A stretch of 64,000 bases of DNA from assembly GCA_937915865.1 (NCBI GenBank), contig CALGIG010000045.1, positions 62,001-126,000 on the forward strand. Direction: 5' to 3'. Source of the DNA: an uncultured Prolixibacteraceae bacterium (lineage in GTDB: Bacteria; Bacteroidota; Bacteroidia; Bacteroidales; Prolixibacteraceae). The translations under genes were made by a program, and so were the position numbers. This document shows, in pieces, positions 52,725 through 61,412 of this stretch (positions within the stretch are counted from its first letter, which is position 1; each line of letters opens with the position of its first letter). Under the pieces are notes generated by a model that was not told the origin of the DNA, did not search any database, and was given only the letters and a program-made list of their open reading frames with translations.

Positions 52725-54382
52725 ATGGATTTACTAAAACTATTTACACAAACTGGAACTGCATCTACACTTTTTTTCTTGAGTTTAGTTGGGATTGCAG
52801 GAATATTAATCGGGAAAATTAAAGTATTTAAAATCGGACTGGGGATTGCTGGGGTCCTTTTTGCCGGACTTTTTCTGGGACACATAGGTGCGAAAACCGA
52901 TCTCGAAGTACTACATTTTGTAAGGGAATTTGGGCTCATCCTGTTTGTTTATTCCATTGGCCTCGAAGTTGGCCCCCGATTTTTATCATCGCTAAAAAAA
53001 ACGGATTAAAAATCAACTTATTGGCTGCTTCTATTGTGGTTTTGGGAGTACTAACGGCTGCCGGTTTAAAAATCGCGTTCGATTTGCCAATCCCGGTGGT
53101 TGTTGGCGTATTATGCGGCGCGGTAACCAACACACCCAGTTTGGGCGCAGCCCAGCAGGTAATTACCGAGCAAATGGCCGGACAACCAGATTTGTCGCAG
53201 GTTGCAGGAATGGGCTATGCCGTAGCGTATCCGTTCGGGATTATTGGAATTATTCTTACCATGCTCTTACTGCGGTTTATTTTCAAAATTTCGGTAAAAA
53301 CCGAAGCTGAGAAATACCATTCAGATGTTGCTGGGGTTTCGGGGAAGCTTGAGGCAGTAAACCTTAAAATAATCAATCCGGCGCTGATTGGAAAAAACCT
53401 GGCTTTTATGCGCGAGACTTTACGTGGCGAATTCGTGCTTTCGCGCATGTGGCGCAATGGCGAGTTTTTTATGCCTGAAGATACCGAGATAATCCGCGAA
53501 AACGATATGCTTTACGGCGTTTCCAGCGAGCCTTATTTTTCGGTTCTCGAATTAAAAGTTGGCCCGCTAAAAAATACGGGAGACATTGAAGTAATTGGTA
53601 AACTCGGAATAAGGCATGTGGTATTTACCAACAAAAACATGGCCGGGAAAACCATCAAACAGATTGGATTATCGCGCCGTTTCCCGGTGAATATTACCCG
53701 CGTTTTCAGGACGGGTATGGAAATTATGCCCGATGAAGAAGATACCATCGAATTTGGCGACACACTGCGGATAGTAGGCGAACGCCGGGTACTAAAGGAA
53801 GTTTCCAAATTATTGGGGAACTCAATGAAAGAACTGGCTCACCCCAACATTATCCCTATACTTATCGGAATTCTGGGTGGTGTGATCATTGGGAGCATTC
53901 CGGTTGCAATACCTGGGCTACCCGCACCGGCAAAGTTAGGTTTGGCTGGCGGCCCACTTTTAGTTGCTCTGTTTTTGGGACACAAAGGCCGGATCGGGAA
54001 ACTTGACTTTTTTATGACTCCGGGCGCTAACCTCTTCATCCGCGAATTGGGAATCGTTTTATTTCTGGCTTGCGTAGGATTGTCGTCAGGAGAAAAATTT
54101 ATCCAAACAATTGCTGACGGAGGTTACGTTTGGATGGTCTACGGAGCAGCCATTACATTGGTTCCCATCCTTGTTGTTGGAATTATTGCCCGGTTGATGA
54201 AACTTAATTACCTGACGATATGCGGCATTCTGGCCGGTTCAATGACCGACCCGCCTGCATTGGAATTTGCCAATTCAATATCGCCGGGGCAGGCGCAATC
54301 AACGGCTTATGCAACAGTGTATCCATTGACGATGTTCCTTCGTGTTTTACTTGCTCAAATCTTAGTACTTCTTTTCTTGTAA
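52725..54382 (+). pseudogene. AspT/YidE-like transporter interrupted by a frameshift
   Basis: Two consecutive frames (52725-53009 and 53021-54382) are one gene of ~552 codons. The first ends ...GPRFLSSLKKTD at a stop; adding one A to the run of eight As at 52994-53001 restores SSLKKNGLKINLLAASIVVLG. The complete product would have two AspT duplication membrane domains around two TrkA-C domains (EAVNLKIINPALIGKN, GDIEVIGKLGIRHVVFTN), the pattern of the aspartate:alanine exchanger/YidE-YbjL group. Homopolymer sequencing error or slippage could explain it. The next gene starts one base after its stop. Confidence 0.8.
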
Positions 54383-54383
54383 C

Positions 54384-55688
54384 ATGGCAATACGTGTTTT
54401 ATTTATAATTGCAATTCTTTTATGCTTGCCGGGAGTTGACCGGGCTGGCGCTCCTGGCAAGATTTCAGATTTGCTTCAAACGGAAATCAAACTTAAACTA
54501 AACGAAAGTGGAACTGCAACAACAAAGCTTTCGTTTGCCACGCAGTTTTGGGGAAGATACACCGGGTTAAATGCCGGAAGTACGAACAAGGCTGGCGATC
54601 CGATAAGTTCGGAAACCGAATTTGCACTGAGGCGCACCCGCTTCATCATGACCAACAACCTGGACGACCGGGTGATTTTTTACACATAACTCGGATTCAA
54701 CAGCCTTAATTCGACCAGCGCAAAACCACAATTGTTTTTTCACGATGTCTGGGGGATGTTCCGGCTTGTGCCAAAATCGTTTTACATCGGTTTTGGCCTG
54801 AATGGATGGAACGGTTTGTCGAGGTTGAGCAACACCAGTTTTATGAAAACAATGACACTCGACAATCCTGGCATAAACTATCCCAATATCAACCGGACCG
54901 ATTTAGAAGGCCGCCAGCTTGGTATTTTTGCAAAGGGTACTGTTGGAAGGCTTTCATATCGCACCGCACTGACAAAACCTTTTTCATACAACGGACTTTC
55001 CTCTTCGCCCAAAACGGGAACCGGGTACGAATATCCTTCTGAAAAGCTTGAATATAAAGGCTATCTGGCCTATCATTTCCTTGATGTAGAATATTTTACC
55101 ACTTCGTATGTGGATATGACTTATTTCGGCTCGAAAAAAATATGCAACCTCGGTGCAGGATTTGACATTTACCCGAAGTCGATTGCCCAATATAATGTCG
55201 CTGGTAATAAAATGTTGAAAAATCGGAATTTATTTGCAGCGGATTTCATGCTCGAACTTCCGATGAAAAATAACCAGACCATTTCGCTCTACTCTGTATT
55301 CTACAAATACGATTTTGGGGCAGACTTCTTGAAATCTTCAGGTGTTATGAACAACTGGGGCGGTGGAACCGGAAATGAAGGCGCTGGTAACAATGAATTT
55401 AAAATAGGTACCGGAAATATTTTTTACTCTACATTGGGCTATTTATTCCCGAAAGAGTTCCTGAAATTGTCCGGCAGGTTGCAGGTCTTCTATGCGTTTA
55501 CCGACAAAAACTTCGACGCGCTCCATACGGCCCTAATTAACCACGACTGCGGAGCAAACTACTATGTGGCCGGTCAAAAGCTAAAGTTCAGTTTTCAGTA
55601 TTCGTTAAGGCCAATCCTCAATCAATCAGCCGACCATATCGCCTCCTATAAGCCAACTGCAATTTTTCAAATACAATTAGTGATTTAA
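54384..55688 (+). pseudogene. Outer-membrane porin-like gene with in-frame stop
   Basis: A signal peptide (IRVLFIIAILLCLPGVDRAG) and a beta-barrel run over 435 codons, broken only by TAA at 54687-54689. Across the stop the frame is unchanged and the sequence reads DDRVIFYT-stop-LGFNSLN, where homologous porins have FYTQLG, so CAA to TAA is the likely single change. Alternating strands (FWGRYTGLN, FYIGFGLNGWNG, YRTALTKPF, FSFQYSLRPILN) and the terminal QIQLVI mark an outer-membrane barrel resembling phosphate-selective porin O/P types. It follows the transporter gene directly, so the two probably formed an import unit. Confidence 0.75.
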
Positions 55689-55703
55689 TTAAACAGAAAA
55701 GTT

Positions 55704-56007
55704 ATGCAAGACAACTGACCCTCATTTGTGCGGTTTAACCAACGCAGTGAAGCACTTACCCTACAATATGACGAAAAGTATTGCAACAGGCAGCATGCAA
55801 AAGGAAAACTAACTGCTCGCGAGCGAATAGATTTGTTGTTTGATCCTGAAAGTTTTGAGGAACTAGACACCTTTGTCCGTCCACAAAACAACAAGACCTT
55901 GCCCGGTTCGTATGGAGATGGACTAGTCTGTGGACATGGCCGTATAAACGGGCGTAAAGTGTTTGCTTATGCCCAGGATTTTAATTTCATGGGAGGGTCG
56001 TTGGGGG
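55704..56007 (+). pseudogene. Acyl-CoA carboxylase beta-subunit fragment cut by IS66
   Basis: About 95 codons of a propionyl/methylmalonyl-CoA carboxyltransferase: CNRQHAKGKLTARERIDLLF, DPESFEELDTFV, SYGDGLVCGHGRINGRKVFAYAQDFNFMGGSLGG. Full proteins have ~510 residues. The frame is cut at 56008, where IS66 begins. The start is also damaged: ATG at 55704 is followed by an in-frame TGA four codons later. The rest of the gene is not found on the far side of the IS. Confidence 0.8.
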
Positions 56008-56042
56008 GTAAGCATTCGCTGAAGTGCGTCTTCTAATATTGC

Positions 56043-56426
56043 ATGGCGGTCTATAAGTTTGCCGTTTACATCAAATCAAACGACACGTACAACGAGAAAA
56101 AATTCCGGGCCGTTTATGACGAATTTGTGGTATCGGGGCTGACCATCCGAGATTACTGCGCCAACCATCAGATCAACGAAGCCAAATTCTATTATTGGCA
56201 AAACAAGCTAAAAGGGCAACTCCCGCCCAAAGGTGGGTTTGTTCCGGTTGTTTTTGAAAATGGGCAACAACTTCGGTCCAGCCAGGTTCCGGTTCGGAAC
56301 AACCAGAATGTTCAGCACTCCGCCTTTTCATGCGAGATAAGCTATCCCAACGGGGTGAGCGTAAAACTGGGCAGTTTGCCCGATATGCAGGTTTTACAGT
56401 CGTTGTTGCTCCTGGCACACCGGTAA
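56043..56426 (+). CDS. tnpA: IS66 TnpA-like accessory protein
   Basis: 127 residues. A helix-turn-helix-like N-terminus is visible (VYDEFVVSGLTIRDYCANHQINEAKFYYWQNKLKG), typical of the IS66 Orf1/TnpA protein that helps the transposase bind DNA. The C-terminal YPNGVSVKLGSLPDMQVLQSLL is also family-typical. It starts 25 nt inside the left inverted repeat end and is followed after 1 nt by tnpB. Confidence 0.85.
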   Translation: MAVYKFAVYIKSNDTYNEKKFRAVYDEFVVSGLTIRDYCANHQINEAKFYYWQNKLKGQLPPKGGFVPVVFENGQQLRSSQVPVRNNQNVQHSAFSCEISYPNGVSVKLGSLPDMQVLQSLLLLAHR

Positions 56427-56427
56427 A

Positions 56428-56784
56428 ATGTTCAGCCTGACCCCCTCGATGCAGTATTACCTGTATTCGTACCCCACCGATATGCGCCGGAGTTTTTATA
56501 CCCTGAGCGGGATGGTGACCAACCAGATGGGCCGTAACGTGCAGGACGGCGACGTGTTCATCTTCATCAACCGACCGTGTACCAGTATGAAGATCCTGCA
56601 CATGGAATGCGGCGGACTGGTAATCTACCACCTGAAACTGGAACGGGGGTGTTTTAAACTGCCGTTTTTTGATCCTGGCACTCACACGTTTCAAACCAGT
56701 TGGCAGGAGTTGATGGGTATCGTCCAGGGCGTTTCACCCAGTGGAAAAGTGAATACAAAAAGATGGAAAAACCCTTTAAAATAG
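56428..56784 (+). CDS. tnpB: IS66 TnpB-like accessory protein
   Basis: 118 residues, the conserved size. The family pattern is clear: YYLYSYPTDMRRSFYTLSGM, GDVFIFINRPCTSMKIL, HMECGGLVIYHLKLERGCF. Its precise role is unknown but it is needed for transposition in IS66 relatives. It begins one base after the tnpA stop, implying coupled translation. Confidence 0.9.
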   Translation: MFSLTPSMQYYLYSYPTDMRRSFYTLSGMVTNQMGRNVQDGDVFIFINRPCTSMKILHMECGGLVIYHLKLERGCFKLPFFDPGTHTFQTSWQELMGIVQGVSPSGKVNTKRWKNPLK

Positions 56785-56858
56785 CGTCTTTTACAACCTG
56801 TTTTACTTGATTATCCTATTGATATTTAGTATCTTCGAGCCATCAAAAACAAGGGTGG

Positions 56859-58490
56859 ATGACTACTGAAGAAGAGCTGTTTGTACAACAAATTTTGGAA
56901 CATCGCGATGAGCTTTACCGGGAAACCTCCAGGTTGAAAAGCCAACTTAGCAGCTACCAGGACTTTGAATCAGAACGGACCTCTTATCAGCAACAACTTG
57001 ACCAAAGTAAGCAGACCATCATCAAGCTCAAACAACAAATCGAAGCACTCCAGCGCAAGATATGGGGCAAATCCAGCGAAAAATACATTGCGGAAGACCC
57101 TGCGCAACGGAAGCTTGATTTTGACGGAGTTGACCTTCTCCCTGAAGAAAAAGAACTGGCCACCAGTGCCAAAGAAGAAATCGAGAAGTACCGGACCGTC
57201 CGTATTGTCGAGGCAAAGGAAAAAAATCATCCGGTACGCAAACCGCTACCCGAAAGCCTTCCTCGGGAAGAAACCCACCTTTATCCTGAAAACATCAATT
57301 CGGAAAACTGGGCTGAACTGACCCCCGAGGTTACCGAAGTACTCGAACGTGACCCTGCCAGGTGGTACGTCCGCCGGATTATCCGCCACAAATATGTGCT
57401 GAAAAATAAAAACCAGGGACCGGACATCGAGAAACAGGTTGTTACAGCGCCCATGCCTGCATTGCCCATAGCCAAAAGCTATGCCGGGGCAAGCGTTTTG
57501 GCCGACCTGGTCATCGATAAATATGTGAACCACCTGCCATTTTACCGCCAGATAGAGATGTTCAAACAACAGGGCATCTCCCTTGCCCCGGCAACGATCA
57601 ACGGCTGGTTTGAGCAGGTAGCCGATCTGATGCGCCCAAGCTATTACCGGTTACAGGAGTTGGTCCTGGGGACGGATTATATCCAGAGCGACGAAACCAC
57701 GATCCCGATCATCAACAACGAAAAGCACCAGGCAGTTAAAGGATACATCTGGATGGTGCGGGCGGTAATGGACCAGTTAGTCTTTTTTCATTACGATCGC
57801 GGTTCACGAGCACAAAAGGTGGCGCTCGGATTGTTTAAAGATTACCAGGGAGTGATCCAGAGCGATGGTTATGCTGTTTACGATATGTACGAAAACAAAA
57901 AAGGGGTATTGCCTATCGGGTGCTGGGCCCATGCACGCCGTAAATTTGAAGAAGCTTTGAGCGAAGACAAGGCACGGGCTTCGTATGCCCTGGAACAAAT
58001 CAGCCTGCTTTACCAGGTGGAAAGACAGGCCGATGAGCAAAACCTTTCGTTCGACCAGCGGGCAGAACTTCGTTCGCGTCTGGCTTACCCCATTATGGTA
58101 GCTTTTGAAAAATGGCTGCTAAACGAGTTTCCAAAGGTTTTGCCCAAAGGGCGCATAGGCAAAGCCATTGGTTACACCTATAACATTTACCACAAGTTGA
58201 CCCGTTATCATTTGGATGGCCGGTTGAAAATAGACAACAACCTTGGTGAAAATGCCATCCGCCCCATTGCCCTTGGCCGGAAGAACTGGTTGTTCTGCGG
58301 AAATGATGACGCGGCAGAAAATGCGGCCATCATCTATTCCATGATGGGCTGTTGTAAGGCCCATCAGGTAAACTTCCGCCAATGGCTGGTTTACTTCCTG
58401 GAAAACGTCCACAATTACGACAACGATTACACTAAGGATCTGGCCGAACTGCTCCCGCACAACTTCAACCGGGAAACCCAAAACCTATAA
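56859..58490 (+). CDS. tnpC: IS66-family transposase TnpC
   Basis: 543 residues. An N-terminal leucine-zipper-like coiled coil (EALQRKIWGKSSEK and before) is followed by a zinc-finger/linker region, then the DDE domain: Asp in YIQSDETTIPI, Asp in GVIQSDGYAVYD and Glu in NNLGENAIRPIALGRKNW. The C-terminal IS66 tail (SMMGCCKAHQVNFRQWLVYFL) is present. Full length with no internal stop, so likely functional. Confidence 0.95.
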   Translation: MTTEEELFVQQILEHRDELYRETSRLKSQLSSYQDFESERTSYQQQLDQSKQTIIKLKQQIEALQRKIWGKSSEKYIAEDPAQRKLDFDGVDLLPEEKELATSAKEEIEKYRTVRIVEAKEKNHPVRKPLPESLPREETHLYPENINSENWAELTPEVTEVLERDPARWYVRRIIRHKYVLKNKNQGPDIEKQVVTAPMPALPIAKSYAGASVLADLVIDKYVNHLPFYRQIEMFKQQGISLAPATINGWFEQVADLMRPSYYRLQELVLGTDYIQSDETTIPIINNEKHQAVKGYIWMVRAVMDQLVFFHYDRGSRAQKVALGLFKDYQGVIQSDGYAVYDMYENKKGVLPIGCWAHARRKFEEALSEDKARASYALEQISLLYQVERQADEQNLSFDQRAELRSRLAYPIMVAFEKWLLNEFPKVLPKGRIGKAIGYTYNIYHKLTRYHLDGRLKIDNNLGENAIRPIALGRKNWLFCGNDDAAENAAIIYSMMGCCKAHQVNFRQWLVYFLENVHNYDNDYTKDLAELLPHNFNRETQNL

Positions 58491-58602
58491 CCCAACCAAT
58501 TCGGTCTTCGAAGCCTCTCAAAGTTCTCCGAACATTTTAGAGAAACTCTGAAAGAGAAACTCTCTGCTCATAAAAACAACACGGGGTTGGCCGAATGCTT
58601 AC

Positions 58603-58718
58603 TCGAAAACAATAGTTTTTTGAACGAGTGCAAAGCAATTTTTCGATTCCATCAGGAGTACGAAAAATCCCTTTACTTTTCCGGGATGCGTAAATATCTT
58701 TGTGATAAAATTGAATGA
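58603..58718 (+). pseudogene. 3' gene fragment to the right of IS66
   Basis: From the IS end the frame reads LENNSFLNECKAIFRF, then HQEYEKSLYFSGMRKYLCDKIE and a stop at 58716-58718. It looks like the real C-terminus of some protein whose 5' part is gone. It does not resemble the C-terminus of an acyl-CoA carboxylase, the gene interrupted on the left side, and I do not recognise it. Confidence 0.4.
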
Positions 58719-58756
58719 GAGTAGTACTTTAATAGTAGGTTAAAAGCATAAAAAAG

Positions 58757-58782
58757 CCCCAGAATCAATAAGTTTCGGGGCA
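58757..58782. terminator. Weak hairpin downstream of the RhuM-like gene
   Basis: GCCCC (58757-58761) and GGGGC (58778-58782) pair in a hairpin with a 16-nt interior that can extend the stem partly (GAA/TTT); A-rich DNA precedes it, giving a U-tract on the minus strand. It lies ~80 nt after the RhuM-like stop. Confidence 0.45.
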
Positions 58783-58861
58783 ATTATTTGTCTAGAATTA
58801 GTTGTCGCTATTTAGAGCCTTCAGATTAATTGCTCTTGGAATCCCGCTGTTTATTAAGATA

Positions 58862-59287
58862 TTAATTTAAAGAAATGCTTGAAGATTGATTTTTTAAAAG
58901 ATTATACGTGATAAGGATTTCCCCGGCAGAGACATTTTTTTTGCCTCCTGAATATTCGCAAAGCGTATTAATTACCCATTGCCTGAATACCTGGGCTTCG
59001 CCCGAGGCAATGCGATAACTTACAAAAATTAAGGCTTCCAGGTTGTAAAGTGACGTCTGGCATGGTCTTCCATTCCGATCAAACAAATGAATCCGGCTAA
59101 CGTCTTCTTTATGCAACAAGCCGGATTTAAAGATAGATTGCAGGCTATTGCTGACACTACTAATTGTCACATTAAACAAATCAGCTATTTCATGTTTGGT
59201 AAGCCAAAGATTACCATCAGCGGTTTGGACCTCTACTACATATCTATGATGTTCGGTTTCTTTGATTCTTATATTTCCTCTATTCAT
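58862..59287 (-). CDS. RhuM-like DNA-binding protein
   Basis: 141 residues. The core GNLWLTKHEIADLFNVTISSVSNSLQSIF is a helix-turn-helix, followed by YNLEALIFVSYRIASGEAQVFRQWVINTL, the arrangement of the RhuM/Fic-associated virulence family. It is shorter than typical RhuM (~330) and ends soon after this region, so it is a minimal form. Such proteins are common on mobile islands, and their role is unknown. It lies 16 nt downstream of the integrase gene and is probably co-transcribed. Confidence 0.7.
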   Translation of the reverse strand: MNRGNIRIKETEHHRYVVEVQTADGNLWLTKHEIADLFNVTISSVSNSLQSIFKSGLLHKEDVSRIHLFDRNGRPCQTSLYNLEALIFVSYRIASGEAQVFRQWVINTLCEYSGGKKNVSAGEILITYNLLKNQSSSISLN

Positions 59288-59303
59288 GGCAATTACTTTT
59301 AAA

Positions 59304-60929
59304 TTATTCTGACACAGCTTTTTGAAATGTTTGGTTTTGAGGTATCATAGGTTGCAATTCATTTATATTGATTGTACCGTAGCGGAAATCCTCAAAAACC
59401 CCAACCTGGTTGTTCAGGCTATAGTATCCACCCATAATTTCGCCAAAGAATTTAGAACCGATAATTATTTCAGAACCGTTTGTTGCAAATTTGATATTCG
59501 GCGACATATACAGCATTTTAAAGCCTTGTTCAACCACTGAAATAAAGAAATCCCTTTCCTGTATTTCCTTTAATTTTCCCTTCTTTGAAAACAGGAAAGT
59601 TTCATCGGTAATCAGGTACTTTAATTTGGACTTATCTTCAACCTCAGACAAAACTGGTTTATTTCCATCACGTAGATCGTCAGTCATGAGAGCTTTGATC
59701 GCAGCGGCATTTTCGACAGGATTACGGTTGTTGACAAGATTGGCCATCTTATCCATGTCACGGCTTAATTTACGGTCGATTACATGGGCATATATCTGAG
59801 TTGTTTTTATATCGGCATGACCAAGCATAGTTTGAACACTTTCCATTGGCACATCGTTTCCTAGAGCAACAGTAGTGGCAAAAGTGTGTCTTGCCAAATG
59901 AAAAGTGAATTTCTTTGCAATCCCGTAGATGTCGCCAATTTCTTCCAAATAATCATTTATTTTTTGGTTACTGATTACCGGCAGCACTTTCCCGTTTTTC
60001 TGTTTGCCTTTATATCTTTCCAGTATTTCCAAGGGAATATCCAGTAATCGAATATTTGAATTTATATCCGTCTTTTGCCTTTTGGTCATAATCCAAAGAT
60101 GGCCATCAAAGGCTTTTCTTATTTTATCTTCAGTGAGTTGAAAAATGTCTATGTAAGCCAGTCCTGTGTAGCAGCTAAATATAAATATATCTCTCACGCG
60201 GGATAGTCGGGCTGAAGGAAGCTTTTTGGTAAACAAAAGGTCCAATTCGTCCTGATCCAGATAACCACGGTCGACTTTGTCATACCGGAAGCGGAAGTTA
60301 CAAAAGGGATCTGTAAACGTAATTCCAAGGCTTTTTACGAAATATAAAATGGTACGAAATCGCTGTAGAAATTTCAAGGCAGAGTTGTTGTTGCATCCGG
60401 TGTTGTTTCGGATATACAAATAAAACTCATCAACAAAAGAAACCGTTATTTCTTTAACTGGCATATCGGAAAGGTTATATCGTTGTTTCATAAACTCAAC
60501 CATCCGTTCTCGGGTAAGAAGGTAGCGGGTGTAAGTTTTATGGGTAGAAGTAGTCCCCACTTTTAATTTGTACTGGTTGTTATACCTGTCAAAAAATGAG
60601 ATAATGGTATGTTCCGGCTCCTCCTGCCCCAGAAATATGTTTTTCAACCGTTCAGGGCTGACATGCCCGTCAAAGGCAATCTGTTTGTTGTAATTTACGG
60701 TTAACGTTGATCGGATATTCTCAAGCAGACGATTTAGATTTCGGGCATCGGGCAGTTGCCCTTTTGCCTGTTCTTTCTTGCTGTCCCATTGATCGGGATT
60801 TACAAGCAGTTTACTACTGAATTGCGAACGGACGCCATTAATCGTTATCCGTACCATGATTACTACTCGTCCGTCTTTTTTGGGTTCGTTCCTTTTGATG
60901 TAAAAAAGGACATTGAATGTGCTCCTCAT
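59304..60929 (-). CDS. Bacteroidota-type tyrosine recombinase/integrase
   Basis: 541 residues. The N-terminal arm-binding domain (~1-100, FNVLFYIKRNEPKKDGRVVIMVRI) is followed by a core-binding SAM-like domain (~105-215) and a catalytic domain (~225-405) with HLARHTFAT (His, Arg), LGHADIKTTQIYAHV (His, Tyr). The first catalytic Arg position reads CYTGLAYIDI, i.e. Ala where most recombinases have Arg, as in IntDOT-type integrases. A C-terminal extension of ~135 residues (KYLITDETFLFSKKGKLKEI onward) is unusual and has no known role. It probably integrated the neighbouring accessory DNA. Confidence 0.88.
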   Translation of the reverse strand: MRSTFNVLFYIKRNEPKKDGRVVIMVRITINGVRSQFSSKLLVNPDQWDSKKEQAKGQLPDARNLNRLLENIRSTLTVNYNKQIAFDGHVSPERLKNIFLGQEEPEHTIISFFDRYNNQYKLKVGTTSTHKTYTRYLLTRERMVEFMKQRYNLSDMPVKEITVSFVDEFYLYIRNNTGCNNNSALKFLQRFRTILYFVKSLGITFTDPFCNFRFRYDKVDRGYLDQDELDLLFTKKLPSARLSRVRDIFIFSCYTGLAYIDIFQLTEDKIRKAFDGHLWIMTKRQKTDINSNIRLLDIPLEILERYKGKQKNGKVLPVISNQKINDYLEEIGDIYGIAKKFTFHLARHTFATTVALGNDVPMESVQTMLGHADIKTTQIYAHVIDRKLSRDMDKMANLVNNRNPVENAAAIKALMTDDLRDGNKPVLSEVEDKSKLKYLITDETFLFSKKGKLKEIQERDFFISVVEQGFKMLYMSPNIKFATNGSEIIIGSKFFGEIMGGYYSLNNQVGVFEDFRYGTININELQPMIPQNQTFQKAVSE

Positions 60930-61130
60930 ACTGTTACATTTTAAATGTTACGAAAATAAATTTTCGAACAGTAAGCAGGAATACTCAATCGAGGACAACT
61001 TGGCACATATCAAAGACTTGTGACAGAAATCGGTACGATTTTTTCTTTCTTGACTATCGTACCGATTTAGTACCGAATTTAATGTCAGATTTGGCTTTTC
61101 TTTGTCTTTAACGTGGAATGAAAACAAATA

Positions 61131-61167
61131 AAAAAGCCTTCTAAACATTTAATTTAGAAGGCTTTTT
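61131..61167. terminator. Strong bidirectional terminator
   Basis: AAAAAGCCTTCTAAA (61131-61145) and TTTAGAAGGCTTTTT (61153-61167) form a perfect 15-bp stem with a 7-nt loop. It lies downstream of the arginase-like gene (ending 61413) and of the tRNA-like remnant on the minus strand. Confidence 0.85.
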
Positions 61168-61197
61168 CCTGATTTGGCGGTAAACTGTCTTTTACCT

Positions 61198-61225
61198 TAA
61201 GTGACCCAGCTGGAGTTTGAACTAA
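61198..61225 (-). other. tRNA 3'-end-like remnant, possible attachment site
   Basis: On the minus strand the sequence AGTTCAAACTCCAGCTGGGT then CAC resembles a T-loop (TTCAAAC), the 3' side of a T-stem and an acceptor 3' strand ending in GGGTCAC. The 5' side of the T-stem does not pair well and no 5' half of a tRNA is found, so it is not a functional gene. Next to an integrase, this is what an att site left from tRNA integration could look like. Confidence 0.3.
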
Positions 61226-61412
61226 TTCTTATTCCGAGCTGGTTATCAATATTTTACAAAGCGCTTATTTCAATAGGTCTCGATATAGTCTCGACTGATA
61301 ATCAATACATTACAGTGCAAATATAGGCAAATAATATTAGAATATTTCAGTTTATCTATTTAATTTTCGGTACGAACTAGTTCGAGTTATGATTAAAATT
61401 TCAGATATCCAT

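Larger units (their letters stand above)
56008..58602 (+). mobile_element. IS66-family insertion sequence, complete
   Basis: A 2595-bp element carrying tnpA, tnpB and tnpC in the usual order. Its ends are inverted repeats starting with the IS66 signature: GTAAGCATTCG at 56008-56018 and CGAATGCTTAC at 58592-58602. The typical 8-bp target duplication is absent: left flank GTTGGGGG (56000-56007), right flank TCGAAAAC (58603-58610). All three genes look intact, so the element may still be active. Confidence 0.92.
60930..61412. other. Intergenic region with terminator and tRNA-like remnant
   Basis: About 480 bp upstream of the integrase. It holds a strong hairpin (61131-61167) and, on the minus strand, a sequence like a tRNA 3' end (61198-61225, listed separately). 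The remainder is AT-rich and I see no gene. Confidence 0.5.

Noticed and set aside
52994..53001. Programmed -1 frameshifting at the A8 run as the explanation for the split transporter
   Set aside because: A slippery run is present, but I see no clear stimulatory stem-loop just downstream and neighbouring genes are also damaged, so a plain mutation or sequencing error is more likely.
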